A stretch of 64,000 nucleotides of DNA from Cudoniella acicularis (lineage: Eukaryota; Ascomycota; Leotiomycetes; Helotiales; Helotiaceae): NCBI GenBank assembly GCA_013054445.1, contig JAAMPI010000110.1, positions 1-64,000 on the forward strand, read 5' to 3'. Shown here piece after piece: positions 1 through 12,549 of this stretch; position 1 is the first letter of the stretch; each line of letters starts with the position of its first letter. Made by a program: the position numbers and the translations under genes. The notes beneath the pieces were generated by a model that was given only the letters and a program-made list of their open reading frames with translations, searched no databases and was not told the origin of the DNA.

Positions 1-3000
1 CTCCACTCCCCTTCCGAATAGCATACTGTCGAACCAACACCGCTGTCCTTTTTTCAATAACCTCCGGATCCGTATTTCGCGTGTTGGTGGCGTGGACATT
101 CACAGCATGTGCACCATGCCATCCAGGTCTAGCACCACTTCCTCCCCCAATCGCTTCGCCGTAATTCCAACCTTTCGTCACTTCTCCTGTCAACGGATCC
201 TTTCCACCCATCCCCCAGCCGAAACTATTTGCGCATCCCTGACTTGCAGCACAAGAGCCAAAAGCTCTAAAAATGGTATCCGTGATTCTTTGAGAGGCGA
301 TGGTTGAGCCGCAGACGGCAACGCGCGATGTCGGGTTCAAGATAGTGCCCTTGGGGACGATGATGGTGATGGGGTTGAGACAGCCTTGATTGAGTGGGAT
401 TTCGAGATTGATGAGACAGCGCAGGGCATAGATTACGGCTGAGTGCGTAATGGATATTGGGCAGTTCATATTTCCTAGTGTTTGAAGACCAGTGCCGGTG
501 AAGTCAAAGACGGCAGTTCCGGATGTCGCGTCGATATTTACGGTGAGATTTATGGCGGTGCCATCATCATAATAGTCGGTGGCTGTTAAGGCTTTGGGGT
601 GTTTGAGGGCGGTTTCGCGAAGGTAGGATGAGATGGCCATTTGAGCATTGTTTTGGATCGCGTTCATATATTTGTGGACAATGGGTAGGGAAAACTCAGA
701 GCACAGTTTGCCGAGAAGCAAAATACCTCGTTGATTGGCGGAGATTTGGGCCTTGAGATCAGAGAGGTTATCATCGATACGGCGTGTTGCGCTGCAACCT
801 GGGAAGTCAGCAGCAGCGTCGAATGCTGCTCGGATATCGGCCTCCATGAATGTGCCCCCGCTCACAATCTTCAATGATCTAATGTTCACGCCTTCCTCCC
901 AAAGTTCTCTAGAATCTGGAACCATGGAGGTGATACCTTTACCTCCAATATCGGTGTGATGCCCGCGAGAAGCAACGTAAAATACAAGCTCGTTTTCAAA
1001 GAAGACTGGCGTAATGACGGTCAAGTCAGGAAGATGTGTACCTCCACATTCCGGATGATTCGTAAGCAAGACATCTCCAGCTTGAAGCTTTTCTTTCCAT
1101 AATTTATGTTGATGTTGTATAGCGAACTGCATGCTACCGAGATGAATTGGAATATGCGGTGCATTAGCCACGAGTGATCCATCTGGAGAGAATATGGCAC
1201 ACGAGAAATCAAGTCTTTCTTTAATGCTGGTGCTGATTGAGATTCGCTGAAGGGTGTTTCCCATTTGCTCTGCTATAGACATGAATCTATGCGCAAATAC
1301 AGATAACTGCACTGGGCTGACGGCTTCAATTGTAACAGACTTCACTATTGACTGATCATAGACAAGATCAAGAATCACGTGTTCAGATGTCAAGATCGCA
1401 CGGAATCGAGGTTCGATGAATATTGTTTGGGTCTGGTCGATAATAAGAGCCGGTCCCTAGATCATGGTTAGCTAATTCGGTTTCATAATTGAAAGTCAAC
1501 TCTTGGACGTACTTCTACAATGGATCCTCTCTGTAGATCCAAAACCTTGAACACCGGCACGGATTGCCAGGACCCTTCAATATAAACACTCTGAGTTGTG
1601 GAAACAGGAGGTATAGAGCCAGTTTTTTGTAGCTTCTCAAGTTCGTCAAAAGGCAAACATACTTGCGTGCCAGAGTTTGAGCTGCCAATCCCACGAACTT
1701 TGATGGCATCAACCACAATGCCTCGACTGAGGGAGAAGGCGAATTCCCGGAAGTGCGTTGCAATGAAGGCTTTACTATAGTCGTCGTCTTCTGGCTGCAT
1801 GATAGAGATATTCGTATCCGAGCCTTTGTACCGCATGCTGAGAGATGTTCCCATATTGATCGAGAACTCCTCTACTCCTTGAGACAGTACCGATTCTCGA
1901 ACTTTGGCCTTTAAATCCTTGATTTTGTCCTGAATCTCTGGCAAGGCAGCTTTCGTGAATAGACCTGTATATGGAACAGATGCTTCGGATTGGATTTCGG
2001 CCAAAGATATTCCATATGCTGAGAGAATCGATGAATATTTATGGATAAGTACTCGCCTGATGCCTAGGTTGCTAGCTATGGAGCAGGCATGTTGTCCACC
2101 AGCACCACCAAAGCTAACGAGGTTATGCTTATCGGGCACGAAGCCTCGCGCCTCCGTGGCATTTCGGATGGGTCGACTCATGCTTTCATTGGCGACTTTA
2201 AGAAAACCGAGTGCAACTTCCTCCGGAGTGAGATTTTGATTTGACTGTGAGTTAATTTCTTGTGTGATTTGCTGGAACTTTTCTACGACAATCTTGTAGT
2301 CAAGTGGCTCATTGGCATTTGGGCCAAATATTGAGGGGAAAGACGATAGGACTAGGCGACCAAGGAACAGATTTGCATCCGTGATCGTCAAAGGGCCTCC
2401 TTTTCTGTAGCATGCCGGACCAGGATGCGCACCAGCGCTCTATATTATGTTAGATGTGGAAGGTTAGTGGAGTCACAAGTGCAGACTGACCTCGGGTCCC
2501 ACAACAAACAGCCCATTTCTGGCAAAAAGAATTGAACCACCTCCAGATGCCACGGTCTGAATTGATAGCATAGGGGCTGCAATAGTACGACCAGCGATTG
2601 TTGCCTCCGTTAAATGCTCATATTCGCCATCATATCGCGAGATGTCTGTACTTGTGCCACCCTTGTGACCAGTCAGAGTCAAAAAACTTGAGATATCTAA
2701 AAAAATTCTGGATGGAACTACACACCATATCGAAACCGATGATCGCAGTGTTTTCTGATTTATCGTAGCACGATCGAGCAATACCAACAACCCCACCAGC
2801 AGGGCCACTCAATAAGGCCTCATTTCCTGAAAACTTATGCGCCTGTCTGAGTCCACCATCTGAGCACATAAACTCTACTCTCTGTGGAAGCACCTTGAAA
2901 CCGGATTGGAAATTGTCGACATATCGCCTAATGATTGGATAAAGATATGCTTCTGAGCACACAGAGGTTGCTCTCCGCAGTATTTTGATGTGTGAACTTA

Positions 3001-3869
3001 TATCTGACGATGCAGTCACAAATTCGAATCTCTCTTCCCGTGCGATCGAAAGAACCTGTTTTTCATGATCTGGAAAGATATATGAATGCATAAAGCAGAC
3101 TGCAACTGAGTTGTAACCTTCCTCGCGTAGTTGGCGAAGCGCATTCCGGGTTTCCTCAACATCAAGTTTCTTCAGGACTCTCACAATTTCTCCACTTGCT
3201 GTTCGAGTCAAATCTGGGTCATCAAGTGATCTTGTTCGATCTTTTGGGTTCGAATTCAGGTCATAATCTTCGATCGTCACTCTTTCGTTGATTTCCACAA
3301 CCTTCGTGAAGAGAACCTCCGGCTTTTTAATATTGAGGTTAAAGAGCTCTGGTCTGGATTGATCCCCAATTTCACATACATCTTTCATTCCTGTGAGGCT
3401 TTCAATAAAATGTTTGATTCACTTCAAGCTTAAATTACATACCCTTTGTGGTGAGCAAGGCAAACCGTTCGCCCTTCTTCTCAAGCAAGGCATTGGTGGC
3501 CACCGTCGTACCAATACGACATGATTCTATATTACCGGTTAGTAAATCTTCGCCCTGACTCTGATGGGGTTCTACGAACTAATTCTGGATCCGTCCAACT
3601 TCTCTCCCACAGGAATGGGTCTTCCTTCAGCAATCTCAAGCGCGCGGCGGATGGCTTCCGTTGGCGCATCTGGATAATTTTGCGGATCTTCTGATAATAA
3701 TTTGAAAATTACATCTTCTTTCCCGACAATTTGAACAAGCGCATCACAAAAAAGTGCCACCACGGTCTATGATATTGAACTATTAGCTACGAAACCCCGT
3801 AAAGACGGAATAGTGGGGGAGGGTGCACTGACCAATCGAAATGCTAATGTCTTGAAGTTTTCCGGGCAT
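1..3869 (-). CDS. 5-oxoprolinase (hydantoinase A/B), 3' end cut by window edge; frameshifted in exon 2
   Basis: ATP-dependent 5-oxoprolinase opens 5-oxoproline to glutamate in the cytosolic gamma-glutamyl (glutathione) cycle. Read from the minus strand, the start at 3869 gives [13 protein letters not shown] 66-nt phase-1 intron (3767-3832) follows, then DRGGT, the family's N-terminal signature. Later exons carry IGTTVATNA, the HydA core with [15 protein letters not shown], the [15 protein letters not shown] block, and from about 1456 the hydantoinase-B half ([37 protein letters not shown]), still open at base 1. At least five introns restore frame cleanly. The one defect is A6 at 3748-3753 (T6 in the coding sense): five bases would read [15 protein letters not shown], whereas six give TGA just after DRGGTF. 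This is either a homopolymer error or a genuine lesion. Family assignment is secure; functional status is uncertain. Confidence 0.9.
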
Positions 3870-4668
3870 TATCTTTATTTTTCAGTTGAAAATTAGATTT
3901 GAGAGGGCGTGTGAAAGAATTGGAACCGGTCTCATGAAATTTAGACACGCAACTTTCAACTACCATAGCGGTCACGACTTACGACTCACAAATCATCGGG
4001 TCCAATCCCCGGCGCGACAACTTGGGCGCAAGGGTGGATTCAGGGTGTCCAGTGTCCACAGTGCGGTGTGCGCTGTCGCCGATTTGAAAGTGGGTGGGCA
4101 CTGGGTAGGCCGTTTGGGGAATCCTGGCAATAGCATTGATCCAAGAGTGGGATGCATCGTGATATCTGAAGATGATAGCATTTGAAGGCAAGCGTGAAGG
4201 TTGGTAACCGTTGGTTGAAAAAGAGAGTCGGACGGGACGCGGAGATAAGCTCTTCATATCCTGAACACGCTGGTACAACTAGGGCATAGTTTTACCCCTG
4301 AGTGCATCGTGACGTCGCGACTTTTTATTTTCAGGAATTTTATTTTATTTAAATTATCTCATAATTTTTGCCACAAACTCTTCTTGAATAAATCTTATAC
4401 AAGTTTTATTGTTTTCTCTTCTTAATTCCTTGACTCCAAATTTACTCGAGTACGCTTGCAATAGTAAGAAGTCCGCGTTCAAAGGTAAAGCTATGCAGAA
4501 CACTTCAAAAGATAAACATTATATTAACGTTAAACCTTTGTAAAAATCATTCAAATTAAAGTAATTCTACCTTTCGTTTATTTTTAGAAATCCATTGTCT
4601 TTTAAATTTGTTCGTCACTTAAATATTTTGAAGTGTTTGATGTGACTGCATCTAGTGAACCCCTCATC
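3870..4668. other. Intergenic, 0.8 kb, divergent from the oxoprolinase start
   Basis: This lies between the oxoprolinase start and the 3' end of the hydrolase. The left half contains a tRNA T-arm-like string near 3996-4016 with no fitting 5' half. The right half (4300-4640) is strongly AT-rich. Short open frames on both strands have no recognisable content. No gene is supported. Confidence 0.6.
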
Positions 4669-5673
4669 TCACCGCAAAAACTCACGAATCTTCTGCAATA
4701 CCTCGGTATTCTTTTCCAAATGCACACTATGATTAGCGTTAGGAAAAATGACAAGTGTTGCGTCTGGAATTCTCTCCGCAATAAGTCGCGACTGATCTAC
4801 GGCACACTATCAGCAATTATCACCCAATTTCTGATTCATGGCTCATCACTCACCAGGCGGACAAATCCAATCTTTTTCACCTACTAGCACAAGTGTTTTC
4901 GCTTTGATGTTCTTCAGTCGATCACGGTAATCGAAGTACTTTTCTTTCTCGGAATAGAGATCATCTACATATCAAAAATCAGAAAATATCTGTAAGGGAG
5001 CGAAAATAAAACGCAATAGCTCACTATGAGTCTTCGACCGAAAAACTGTCTCAAGATTCTTTTTCAATGCAGAATCAGGGTTGTACTATACAAAGGCCCC
5101 AGTGCGAACATCACAAGACGGAATTCTTCATCGCTCTTGAAGCTCCTAAATACGCCTTCAACCAACATTTTCTTCGACGAGCAAGGTGCAAATGGCAGCC
5201 TCTCCTCCAAAATGCGAAGCGCATGTTCTTCATCTATTTCAACGTCAACCTCCAAAAAATAATGGGAATTAGAAATTAGAAATATTACGATGAAAACTAC
5301 TCGCCGTCCCCCTCAACACCAAACCCTCCACACTCTCCGGATACTCAATCGCATACTGCAGCGCCAAATACCCACCAAAACTCCCCCCACAAACCACAAT
5401 CTTGCTTTCCTTGCCTGCAAAATGGATTCTCATACCCTCAATATCATCGACCAGTTGACGGAAGGAATACGGTTCAGTTTCTGAGCTCTGGCCATGACCG
5501 CGGAAATCGAACGAGAGGATGCGGTGTGTATTCTGGAGGGGCGAGTAGGCGAGGAAATCGGATTTGTAGTCCCCGAAGCCGCGGCCGCCGTGGAGGGTGA
5601 TGAATAAGGGGGCGTTGGGTGGTCCTTCTAGTCGGTAGGCCAGCTTTGCGCCGTTTATTTCAACGAATTCCAT
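4669..5673 (-). CDS. Alpha/beta hydrolase (proline iminopeptidase-like), with a one-base frameshift
   Basis: This is a serine hydrolase of the alpha/beta fold. MEFVEINGAKLAYRLEGPP at 5673 is the likely start; an in-frame ATG at 5763 would add a charged leader that looks like 5'UTR. The oxyanion motif LHGGRGFG, the FDFRGHGQSS strand and the nucleophile elbow CGGSFGG are present. Near the end KTLVLVGEKDWICPP carries the acid residue and ANHSVHLEKN the catalytic His. Three introns are inferred: one joins SSFH to EEHALRILEERLP, one joins SKTH to NDLYSEKEKYFDY, and one lies between CPP and DQSRL. Between GPLYS and YNPDSALKKN (about 5082-5087) one base is missing, because the frames on either side are both clearly coding. 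It is therefore a pseudogene or a sequence error. Substrate is unknown; peptide or ester hydrolysis is inference. Confidence 0.82.
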
Positions 5674-6174
5674 TTTTCTTTTTTTGTATCTCTCTACAAC
5701 CTCCTGAACTCGTTCGCAGTTTACACCCAAAAACACTTCAATTAGAAACTGCATCACGTGCAATGGCGTCTATTCCGAAAATTGGAGTGAAAACTCTATG
5801 TCGTGGGGCAACGAAGAGTGGATCGCAGGGATTGTATCAAGGCGGGGCCGACAAGTCGGACAAACAGTGGGAAATTTCCTAGATTGGAAATATTTGTTTA
5901 TCGAGCCGACTCTCGGTGTGGAGACTTCTCTGATAGGAAATAAATTATTTATCGACAGACAACTTTTTGTCAAGCATAGGCAGCACGCAATTGGAGCTTA
6001 AATCCCATCTTTGACTTTTGGAATGTTTTTATCAAGTCTTTTGCTTTTTTCTTTTTCCTCCTGGATGTCGGATGCATATGGTGTTCACCAATTGCAAGCA
6101 GGTCAAACCAGTTATAAACCGCCTGAGTCTGTCTCGCAGCATCACTTAACTGAGATCCCGAAAATAGCTTCGCC
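5674..6174. other. Intergenic, 0.5 kb, shared by two divergent genes
   Basis: This separates the hydrolase start (minus) from the transporter start (plus), so it should hold both promoters. A minus-strand ATG-led extension of the hydrolase frame reaches 5763. The sequence just before the transporter ATG (6040-6070) is T-rich. No gene is seen. Confidence 0.5.
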
Positions 6175-7828
6175 ATGTTGAAACCAACAGAACAAGATGA
6201 TCCAAAGCAGATATCAATCTCTCAATCCGACATCCACCCCTCCGGCAAAGTCGGCCCTCAAACCACAACCTCCAATTCCTCACCCTCCTCCAAATCTGCT
6301 TCAATCTCCTCTCAACTCGGACAAGAAACCCAAAAACGAGGATGGTTCCACTGGCACGAACCCGGAACCTCAAAAGCAGAGAAGCGTCTGATTTTTAAGT
6401 TGGATTTCTTCCTCCTAACCTACGGCTGCCTCTGCTTCTTCAACAAATACCTCGACCAAACCAACATCTCCAATGCCTACGTCTCTGGCATGTCCTCGGA
6501 ACTGCATTTCGGCGCCGGCAACGAGCTCTCTTGGATGAATACCTACTTCAACGCTGGGTATATCATCGGTGGCCCCCTTTCAAACTTAATCCTCACGCTC
6601 GTAGCGCCAAGAATTTGGCTCCCGAGTTGCATGTCTGCTTGGTCCATCTTCGTTTTATTTTTGTATAAGTGTAATACAGCAAAGCAATTATACGCCTTGA
6701 GGTTTTTCATCGGTTTCTTTGAGAGTGCGGCATTTCCTGGTATTCATTATGTGCTAGGGAGTTGGTTTAAGAAATCCGAGTTGGCGAGGAGGAGTAGCTT
6801 GTTTGTGATTTCGGGTGTGTTGGGGCAGATGTTCTCGGGGTACTTGCAGGCAGCGTTGTATACTGGGATGGAGAGGAGGGGTGGGTTGAGTGCTTGGAGG
6901 TGGTTGTTTATTTTTGATTTTGTGTTGGCGGTTCCGATTGCGTTGTATGGCTTTGTAAGTCGTTGATTTTTCATTTTTCGTTTGAGGTGATTTTGAGATC
7001 GATGCTCAATTTTCTGGAAATAGTTCTTCTTCCCAGATACCCCAGAGACGACCAAAGCTTTCTACCTCAATGAATGGGAGCGCAAAAGAGCCATTGAACG
7101 AATAGAAGAGGAAGGCAGAACACCAGTCGGAAAAATGGACGTCTCAGTCATCAAACGCATCGCCTTATCCTGGCAACTCTGGACATTTTCCATCGGGTTG
7201 GTCTCCCCAAATCCATTTTTTCGTCCTTGCACGTGTTGACACTTTGTTGCGTAGATGGGCACTCTGGTGCCTAACCTGCGGCTCCTACATTATGCAATTC
7301 TTCACCCTCTGGCTCAAAGCCCAAAAGACTTTCTCCGTCCCCCAAATAAACAACATCCCCACCTCCATCGGCGCCGTAAACTTCTTCTTCATGATCGCCA
7401 CCGGCTTCCTCTCCGACAAGCTAGGCGCGCGGGGGCCAGTTTGCTTAGGCGTTGGTGTGGTTCTCACATTCTGCTTCCTGATCCTCACTATTTGGGATGT
7501 GCCGACAGGATTGAAGATGGCGGCGTACATCTTGTCAGGGTGCTATGGGTGTTTTAGCCCGTTGATGGCGGGGTGGGTGAACAGTGTTTGTGGTGGGGAT
7601 TAGCAATTAAGGGCTTTTACGCTGGCGTTCATGGGGAGTTTTGGACAGGCGGTCGTTATTCCGTTTCAGCAATACCAGTTTGCGAGTAGTCAGGCGCCGG
7701 CGTATGCTAAGACGCATGGGTACGGAAGTGCGTTGGCTTTTGTGGTTGCGTTGACTCTTTGGACAGGGTTTGGGATTGGATGTATTGAAAAGAGGGCGCC
7801 GAGGTGGTTTAAGAGCCAGCATGCTTAG
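6175..7828 (+). pseudogene. MFS transporter, pantothenate/allantoate (FEN2/liz1) type, with an in-frame TAG
   Basis: This is a plasma-membrane anion:cation symporter of the Dal5/FEN2 subfamily, likely H+-coupled uptake of pantothenate or a similar carboxylate. Exons 6175-6954, 7024-7196 and 7255-7828 join cleanly (introns of 69 and 58 nt), giving 508 codons. Motifs include FLLTYGCLCFFNKYLDQTN, NAYVSGM, GLFES-like GFFESAAFPG, HYVLGSWF, LDFVLAVPIALYGFFFFPDTPET-type junction residues and GFLSDKLGARGP. Codon 434 (7601-7603) is TAG where the family normally has Gln (GGD-Q-QLRAF). Beyond it the frame stays fully coding through the last two membrane helices to SQHA. If terminated, the product is 433 aa and lacks those helices. 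The stop context is TAG CAA TTA, the classic leaky readthrough context. Options are a recent pseudogene, a sequence error, or readthrough. Substrate specificity is inferred from similarity only. Confidence 0.82.
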
Positions 7829-8569
7829 AACAGAAACGCAATTTTTAGTAGCGAAGAAACTTATCCGGACGTAGATATTGTATCTTAATTCCTTTAAATA
7901 TGCCAGCGAAAATCCTTGGTCTTGCCGGTTGAGACTTTATGATAAATTTTCATCCATTTCTGTCGAAAATATCTCAAAGTATCCATAGACAAGGAGCATC
8001 ACCATCAAACGACGATTTTTGAAATATAGACATTGCGTGCGTGAAGAAAGGAGACATAAACTGATCGTGATTTGCGTTATATGCGTAAAGTTACGGAGAA
8101 AAGGAGAGAGAAGATATAAGGCGGGAGCGACTTTAGGAGAAGAAGAGGAAAGAAAAGATAGCGCGAGAACAAAGTTAGAAAGACAATTCATTATTTTTGC
8201 CACTCGGCAGGAAAGAAAATAGAACAATGATAGAGGCATAGGAAGAGGAGTCCAGAAAAGAAAACGCCTCAGAAGCCCATATATGCTGTCATTGATACTA
8301 TGTTCGTCGTATGTATATACATATGCCGCCCTTGCCTACCCTCAGGCCCCAAAATGGTATCTTCCATTGCAAAGGCAACTCAAACTCCAGTTACTTATGA
8401 TCAAGTACGCCTCCATCTCGCCGGACAGGATCGACGACTCATTTAATTGCCATGCCATGAATATAAGCAAATACTCCAAAATATGCATACCATCCGATAT
8501 GCTATGTACCTGTCACATCGAAGACAAGCTCAACGCCATAATCTTACAACTTCAATCATTATATTCCAT
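7829..8569. other. Intergenic, 0.7 kb, between two convergent 3' ends
   Basis: This lies downstream of both the transporter (plus) and the BRCT gene (minus), so it mainly holds 3'UTRs. It contains an A/G-rich block at about 8040-8170 on the plus strand. Open frames in it are low-complexity and unsupported. Confidence 0.5.
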
Positions 8570-11500
8570 TCAATCCACGAGTTGCCCAAATATGAGGCTC
8601 TGCACAACATCTTCATCGCTTAATATGCGGATTTTCTTTGGGGGTGGCGAAGATGATTCGGCATCCGTTGGACCTCGTTTTCGTTTTTTGGATGCGCCAC
8701 TTACAGCCCCCGCCGTACCAAATACAGCCGACTCGGCAGCTTTTTCATTGCTGTCCACGTACAACAGGTCCCATTTATCTCCACTAGATTCAGCTTCCAT
8801 CAGTCGTTTTCGGGCTTCGGTATAGTCAGTGACTTGGCCCAGACAAGCTGGACCCAAAGCGCGTGTTAAAAACATAAATGTCTTCCTTTTCCCGTCTCCA
8901 CGGTCTTTGCCCATGACTAGTAGGACCGATTTGTCGCCCAGCATCTTGTTCCTTGCAGCGAAGGTGCCTTCCAGAGTTGCTTCCAGAGCAGAATAAGAGG
9001 GCAACTTGCGGCTCAGGTGCGCATTGCCTAAAACCGAAGATTGTCCTGCACAAAGCAGGTATGTTGACCAGTCAAGAATAGCCTCTTTCTGAACGCATGC
9101 CGATATCCAATGGCCAGAGATGCATGGCAGGCCTAAAGCAAGTGCTTGCATATATTTGGCCTTCCTGGAGTGCTCATCGGAAATCAAGGCCACAAATCCC
9201 ATCGATTTTGCAGCTGCAGTGAGTACTAGTTCTTGCTCATCGCAGTTTTTGTTGGATCTGGATTTTGGAACTTCGAAAAGACTGTCAAAGCCATCATCTA
9301 AAACCTCGCCGCCATTTTCTGCAATAAGCCTCACGACGGAGTCCTTCTCTCGCTCTTGTTTGACGTAGGAAATAGCAAAAGCCATGCCCGCAAATAGTCC
9401 AACAGCAGGTTTTTTACCACGAGAACTTGCTGATATAAGTGAGATTGGGTCAATACTGTTCTCTTTTACCGCACGAGATATCGACTGCCTTTTAGAAGCA
9501 CGGGATGGCTCTTTCTTAACAACTCCATCAGCCGACGAGCCTGACTTCCGTTTGGTGATTCTTTTCGGTAGTGCACGACTTGGGGTCTCATCTCTTTCAA
9601 ACTGGGTTTTTGCCAGACGCTTAGAAGATCGGGTGATTGGGCTGTCGGTTGTTTGCAGTGTGCTAGGAGGGGACGAGAGTGGAGTCGAAGACGTGCTAAT
9701 GGCAACTGAAGAGAGTTTGGAAGACCGTGTTGTCGTTGACTTTGTACTTAGAATCGGATTTTCGACTACTAGGGGCTGCTGGGGAGTATTGGATTCTGGT
9801 CCCGCGAGGCTTGTTGAAAAGACTTTTGCATTGCGCGCAGATTTGCTCGGCTTGGCGTTCGATCTGGTTGCACGTTTCGATGGCGGCGGTTGAAGAGTTC
9901 TAGTTTTGCGAGCGGGGAGGTCGTTCTCCTCTTCAATGGGGGCCTGTGGATCATTTTCTGCTACGGTTGCAGCTTCAGCTAGAGAAGAGACAGGGGCCTT
10001 AGCAACGGTGGGATCTGCTGTTTCGATGCGTTCCTCAACCACTGGCACTGGTAATTCAGGTTGGTCCTGGATAAGATTGATCTCCTTTGAAGTCTCTTTT
10101 GAACCAACCTCGGTGCATGATTTTGGTGGTTCCAGTGGCTCTTCTTTGCGGTCAACATTGACAGCATCCCCAAGGTCTGGCAACTCGGGTTCGGCTGGTT
10201 TATCTTGGGCCATTGAAAATTCCCCATTGGAAGGTAGAGAAATTGATTGGTCTACAAGGTCCTTGGTAGACGTTGATCCTTTTGTAGAGACGTCAGGTGC
10301 GTGTGGCATTTCCAATTCTGGCTGTACATGATTTAATGCGTGATTGGGTTCGACAGCGTGACAGGTATCTGTAGGAACGATTACATCTTTGGGGAACGTT
10401 GGAAGAACAGAGGCGTTGCCAAAGGTACTGATATTTGCCCGCGGAGGAGATTCAGGAGCGGTTGAGAATTTGAGAGCTTTCAAGAATTCAGCTTCTTGTG
10501 TATCCTGTGTGAAACCAGGTATGTTTTGAAGGAGGTCGTCATCAAGCTCGAAAGGAAAAGAAAGGCCGATTTCTCCCATAGGTCGTAGTCGATCATCCGG
10601 AGGGCTCGTTTCTGGCACTTTGGATTCATTGCCATCCTCAGAAAAAACTCGGTCCTTACTCGGTAATGGTGTTCGTAGGGCGCTCCGATTTGAAGATACC
10701 TCTTGAAGAGGGCAGCTTGGCTGTCTATTGTTTGATGGTGGTGGGATGTCTAGGATATCTTTCACGGTTGGTATTACGCTTGTACTAGGATCCGATCCTT
10801 TATCAGGTTTCCTATCGCTACGAGAAGGAGTTGACAAAATTGCTTCGGGAGATTTAGAGGGAAGAGCCTGGGAGTCCGTAACAACTTCCTCTTGCTGCGT
10901 ATCCCGTGCATCATAACCGTCGCACTGGACAAGGTACTCTTCTTGGACACTGCGTCTTCGTCGATTGGCAGTTGAAGGCACCTCAACTGCTGCCTGGCTA
11001 GTGGGAAGTGACGACGGAGGTAGTGAGGGAGGTAATGAAGGAGGTGATGATGATGGAGGCAGTGACGACGGACGCATTATAGAAGGTATTCGATGACGAA
11101 ATTCGATTGCTGATAGTTGTCTCGCGATATCTAAGTCCCGCTTCCGTTTTAGATTGTGCTTCCTAGGCTCCGAGTCTATATCCGAATCAGAAGAGCTCTC
11201 GGAGTCTGATTGTGGTGTAGTAGATTTGGATTGCTTCTTCCGTCTCTCTTGACTCTCCTGTACAGAGCTGTATCTTCTTGGCTCGGGAATAGAATTTGTG
11301 CGATGAACCGGACCGGTATCAAAGGATTGGGCTCCTATTGTTCGTGGCAGAGTGGCTTGAGGAGTTTCATTCGCCATTCTTGCTAAAAGACTTCGAACCG
11401 AAGACTGGACTGGGGTCTCGCTCTGGTTCTCGTTCCTGTCGTTGTCGCCGTTGTGCCTCACTAACGGGGAGGATACTATGCGCGGAGCTGGCAATGTGTG

Positions 11501-12549
11501 GAAGTTGTACACATCGGGCGAAGGCCGGGAAGACGTAGGACTACCAAGATGTCTCCCCACTGACGATGCTTGGGTAGCGCCGAACATATCCATTCCCTTT
11601 AACACGCTGCCCTTAATCTTGAAGGGATTGACGGCTGGTGCCGGCGTTTGTGGCTCGTAGGTCTGCAAGCCTTGTTCTTCAACCTGTGGAGCAGCATAAG
11701 ACCTATCTTGCGACGCTGGCCCCTCCATCTCAAGATATTCGGGTTCCACATGTAGTTTGATATGATGGAGCTCGTTCTCCTTGTAGGTATGCGGGGTAGA
11801 GTCAGTACGGACAGAATTCTGCTGACGTGGTGAGGCTTCTATCTCGGTCTGGGACTTCGCATCGGCATCGGGAACACGAGAAATTCTCGATAGATTGAAC
11901 TGTTCGTAGGCCGAATCCGGGTTTTTCTGGGTGAGGGACATGGAGCTCTTCTGTGTACTCCTCTGGGTCAAGTCGTTTGTAGAGTTCTGCTCGGAATCCA
12001 TCTTGGAGTCCTGCGGTTGGTTGGCTGGAATTAGTAGTAACTCCTTTCCTTCCGGACTGAACTTGCGCAGCTGTCCTTTCGAGTTCCGTCTGATGTGAAC
12101 CTTCGAAATTGAAGCTGAAGGCCGCGGTTTGGGCTCAACATTCTCCTGGGCAGCGATATGCCCGTCTGTAGCTACCGTGCCAGTATTCGATTCGGCGCTC
12201 TCGTTCGCAGCGTTTTCGATGGGCTCTATGCCATCACCATTCGCCCCGCCATCCGTCTGCAGTTCAACTTCGAGTTGATGGCCAAGTTGTTTCAACTCGA
12301 TATCCGTACTCGTCGCGGGGAGGAGATTGGGAGACGCGCTCTTTTTTGGTGTGTTTGCTGGGCTGCTCTGCGCGATGGGTTAGTGGTCTGTGCCAACCCA
12401 ACCTGGCTGCTGAATGGCTGGGAATGGCCATGGGATTCCCCTACCGAAAAAACGGTCTCTTGCATGAGCAGACATTGCTGCGTGTCCCATTGCTGTCCTC
12501 CTTGACCTTCGATGGCAGCTTTCTCAGCCGCCCGCCTCGACTTGTACAT
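8570..12549 (-). CDS. Crb2/Rad9/53BP1-like DNA damage checkpoint adaptor with C-terminal BRCT region
   Basis: This is a nuclear scaffold that recruits the checkpoint kinase to damaged chromatin. A short exon (12445-12549, MYKSRRAAEKAAIEGQGGQQ onward) is joined over an inferred 77-nt intron (12368-12444, branch-like CTAAC) to a 3.8-kb exon, about 1300 aa in all. Roughly the first 1000 residues are Ser/Pro-rich and disordered with many SQ/TQ-like sites. An acidic run (SDSESSSDSDIDSE) and a poly-Ser/Pro run occur mid-protein. The C-terminal 300 residues hold the tandem BRCT fold: LFAGMAFAISYVKQ, ENGGEVLDDGF, FVALISDEHSRKAKYMQAL, LPCISGHWISACV, then SVLLVMGKDRG and WDLLYVDSNEKAAES. Basic KKRKRG near the end could be a nuclear signal. 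A 35-nt alternative intron from the downstream donor would also keep frame; the 77-nt version is more usual. I see no Tudor domain with certainty. Confidence 0.85.

Noticed and set aside
3950..4020. tRNA-like sequence with a T-arm-like hairpin and CGCGACA 3' end
   Set aside because: The loop lacks the TTC core and no matching 5' acceptor strand, D-arm or anticodon stem could be found within a tRNA length upstream.
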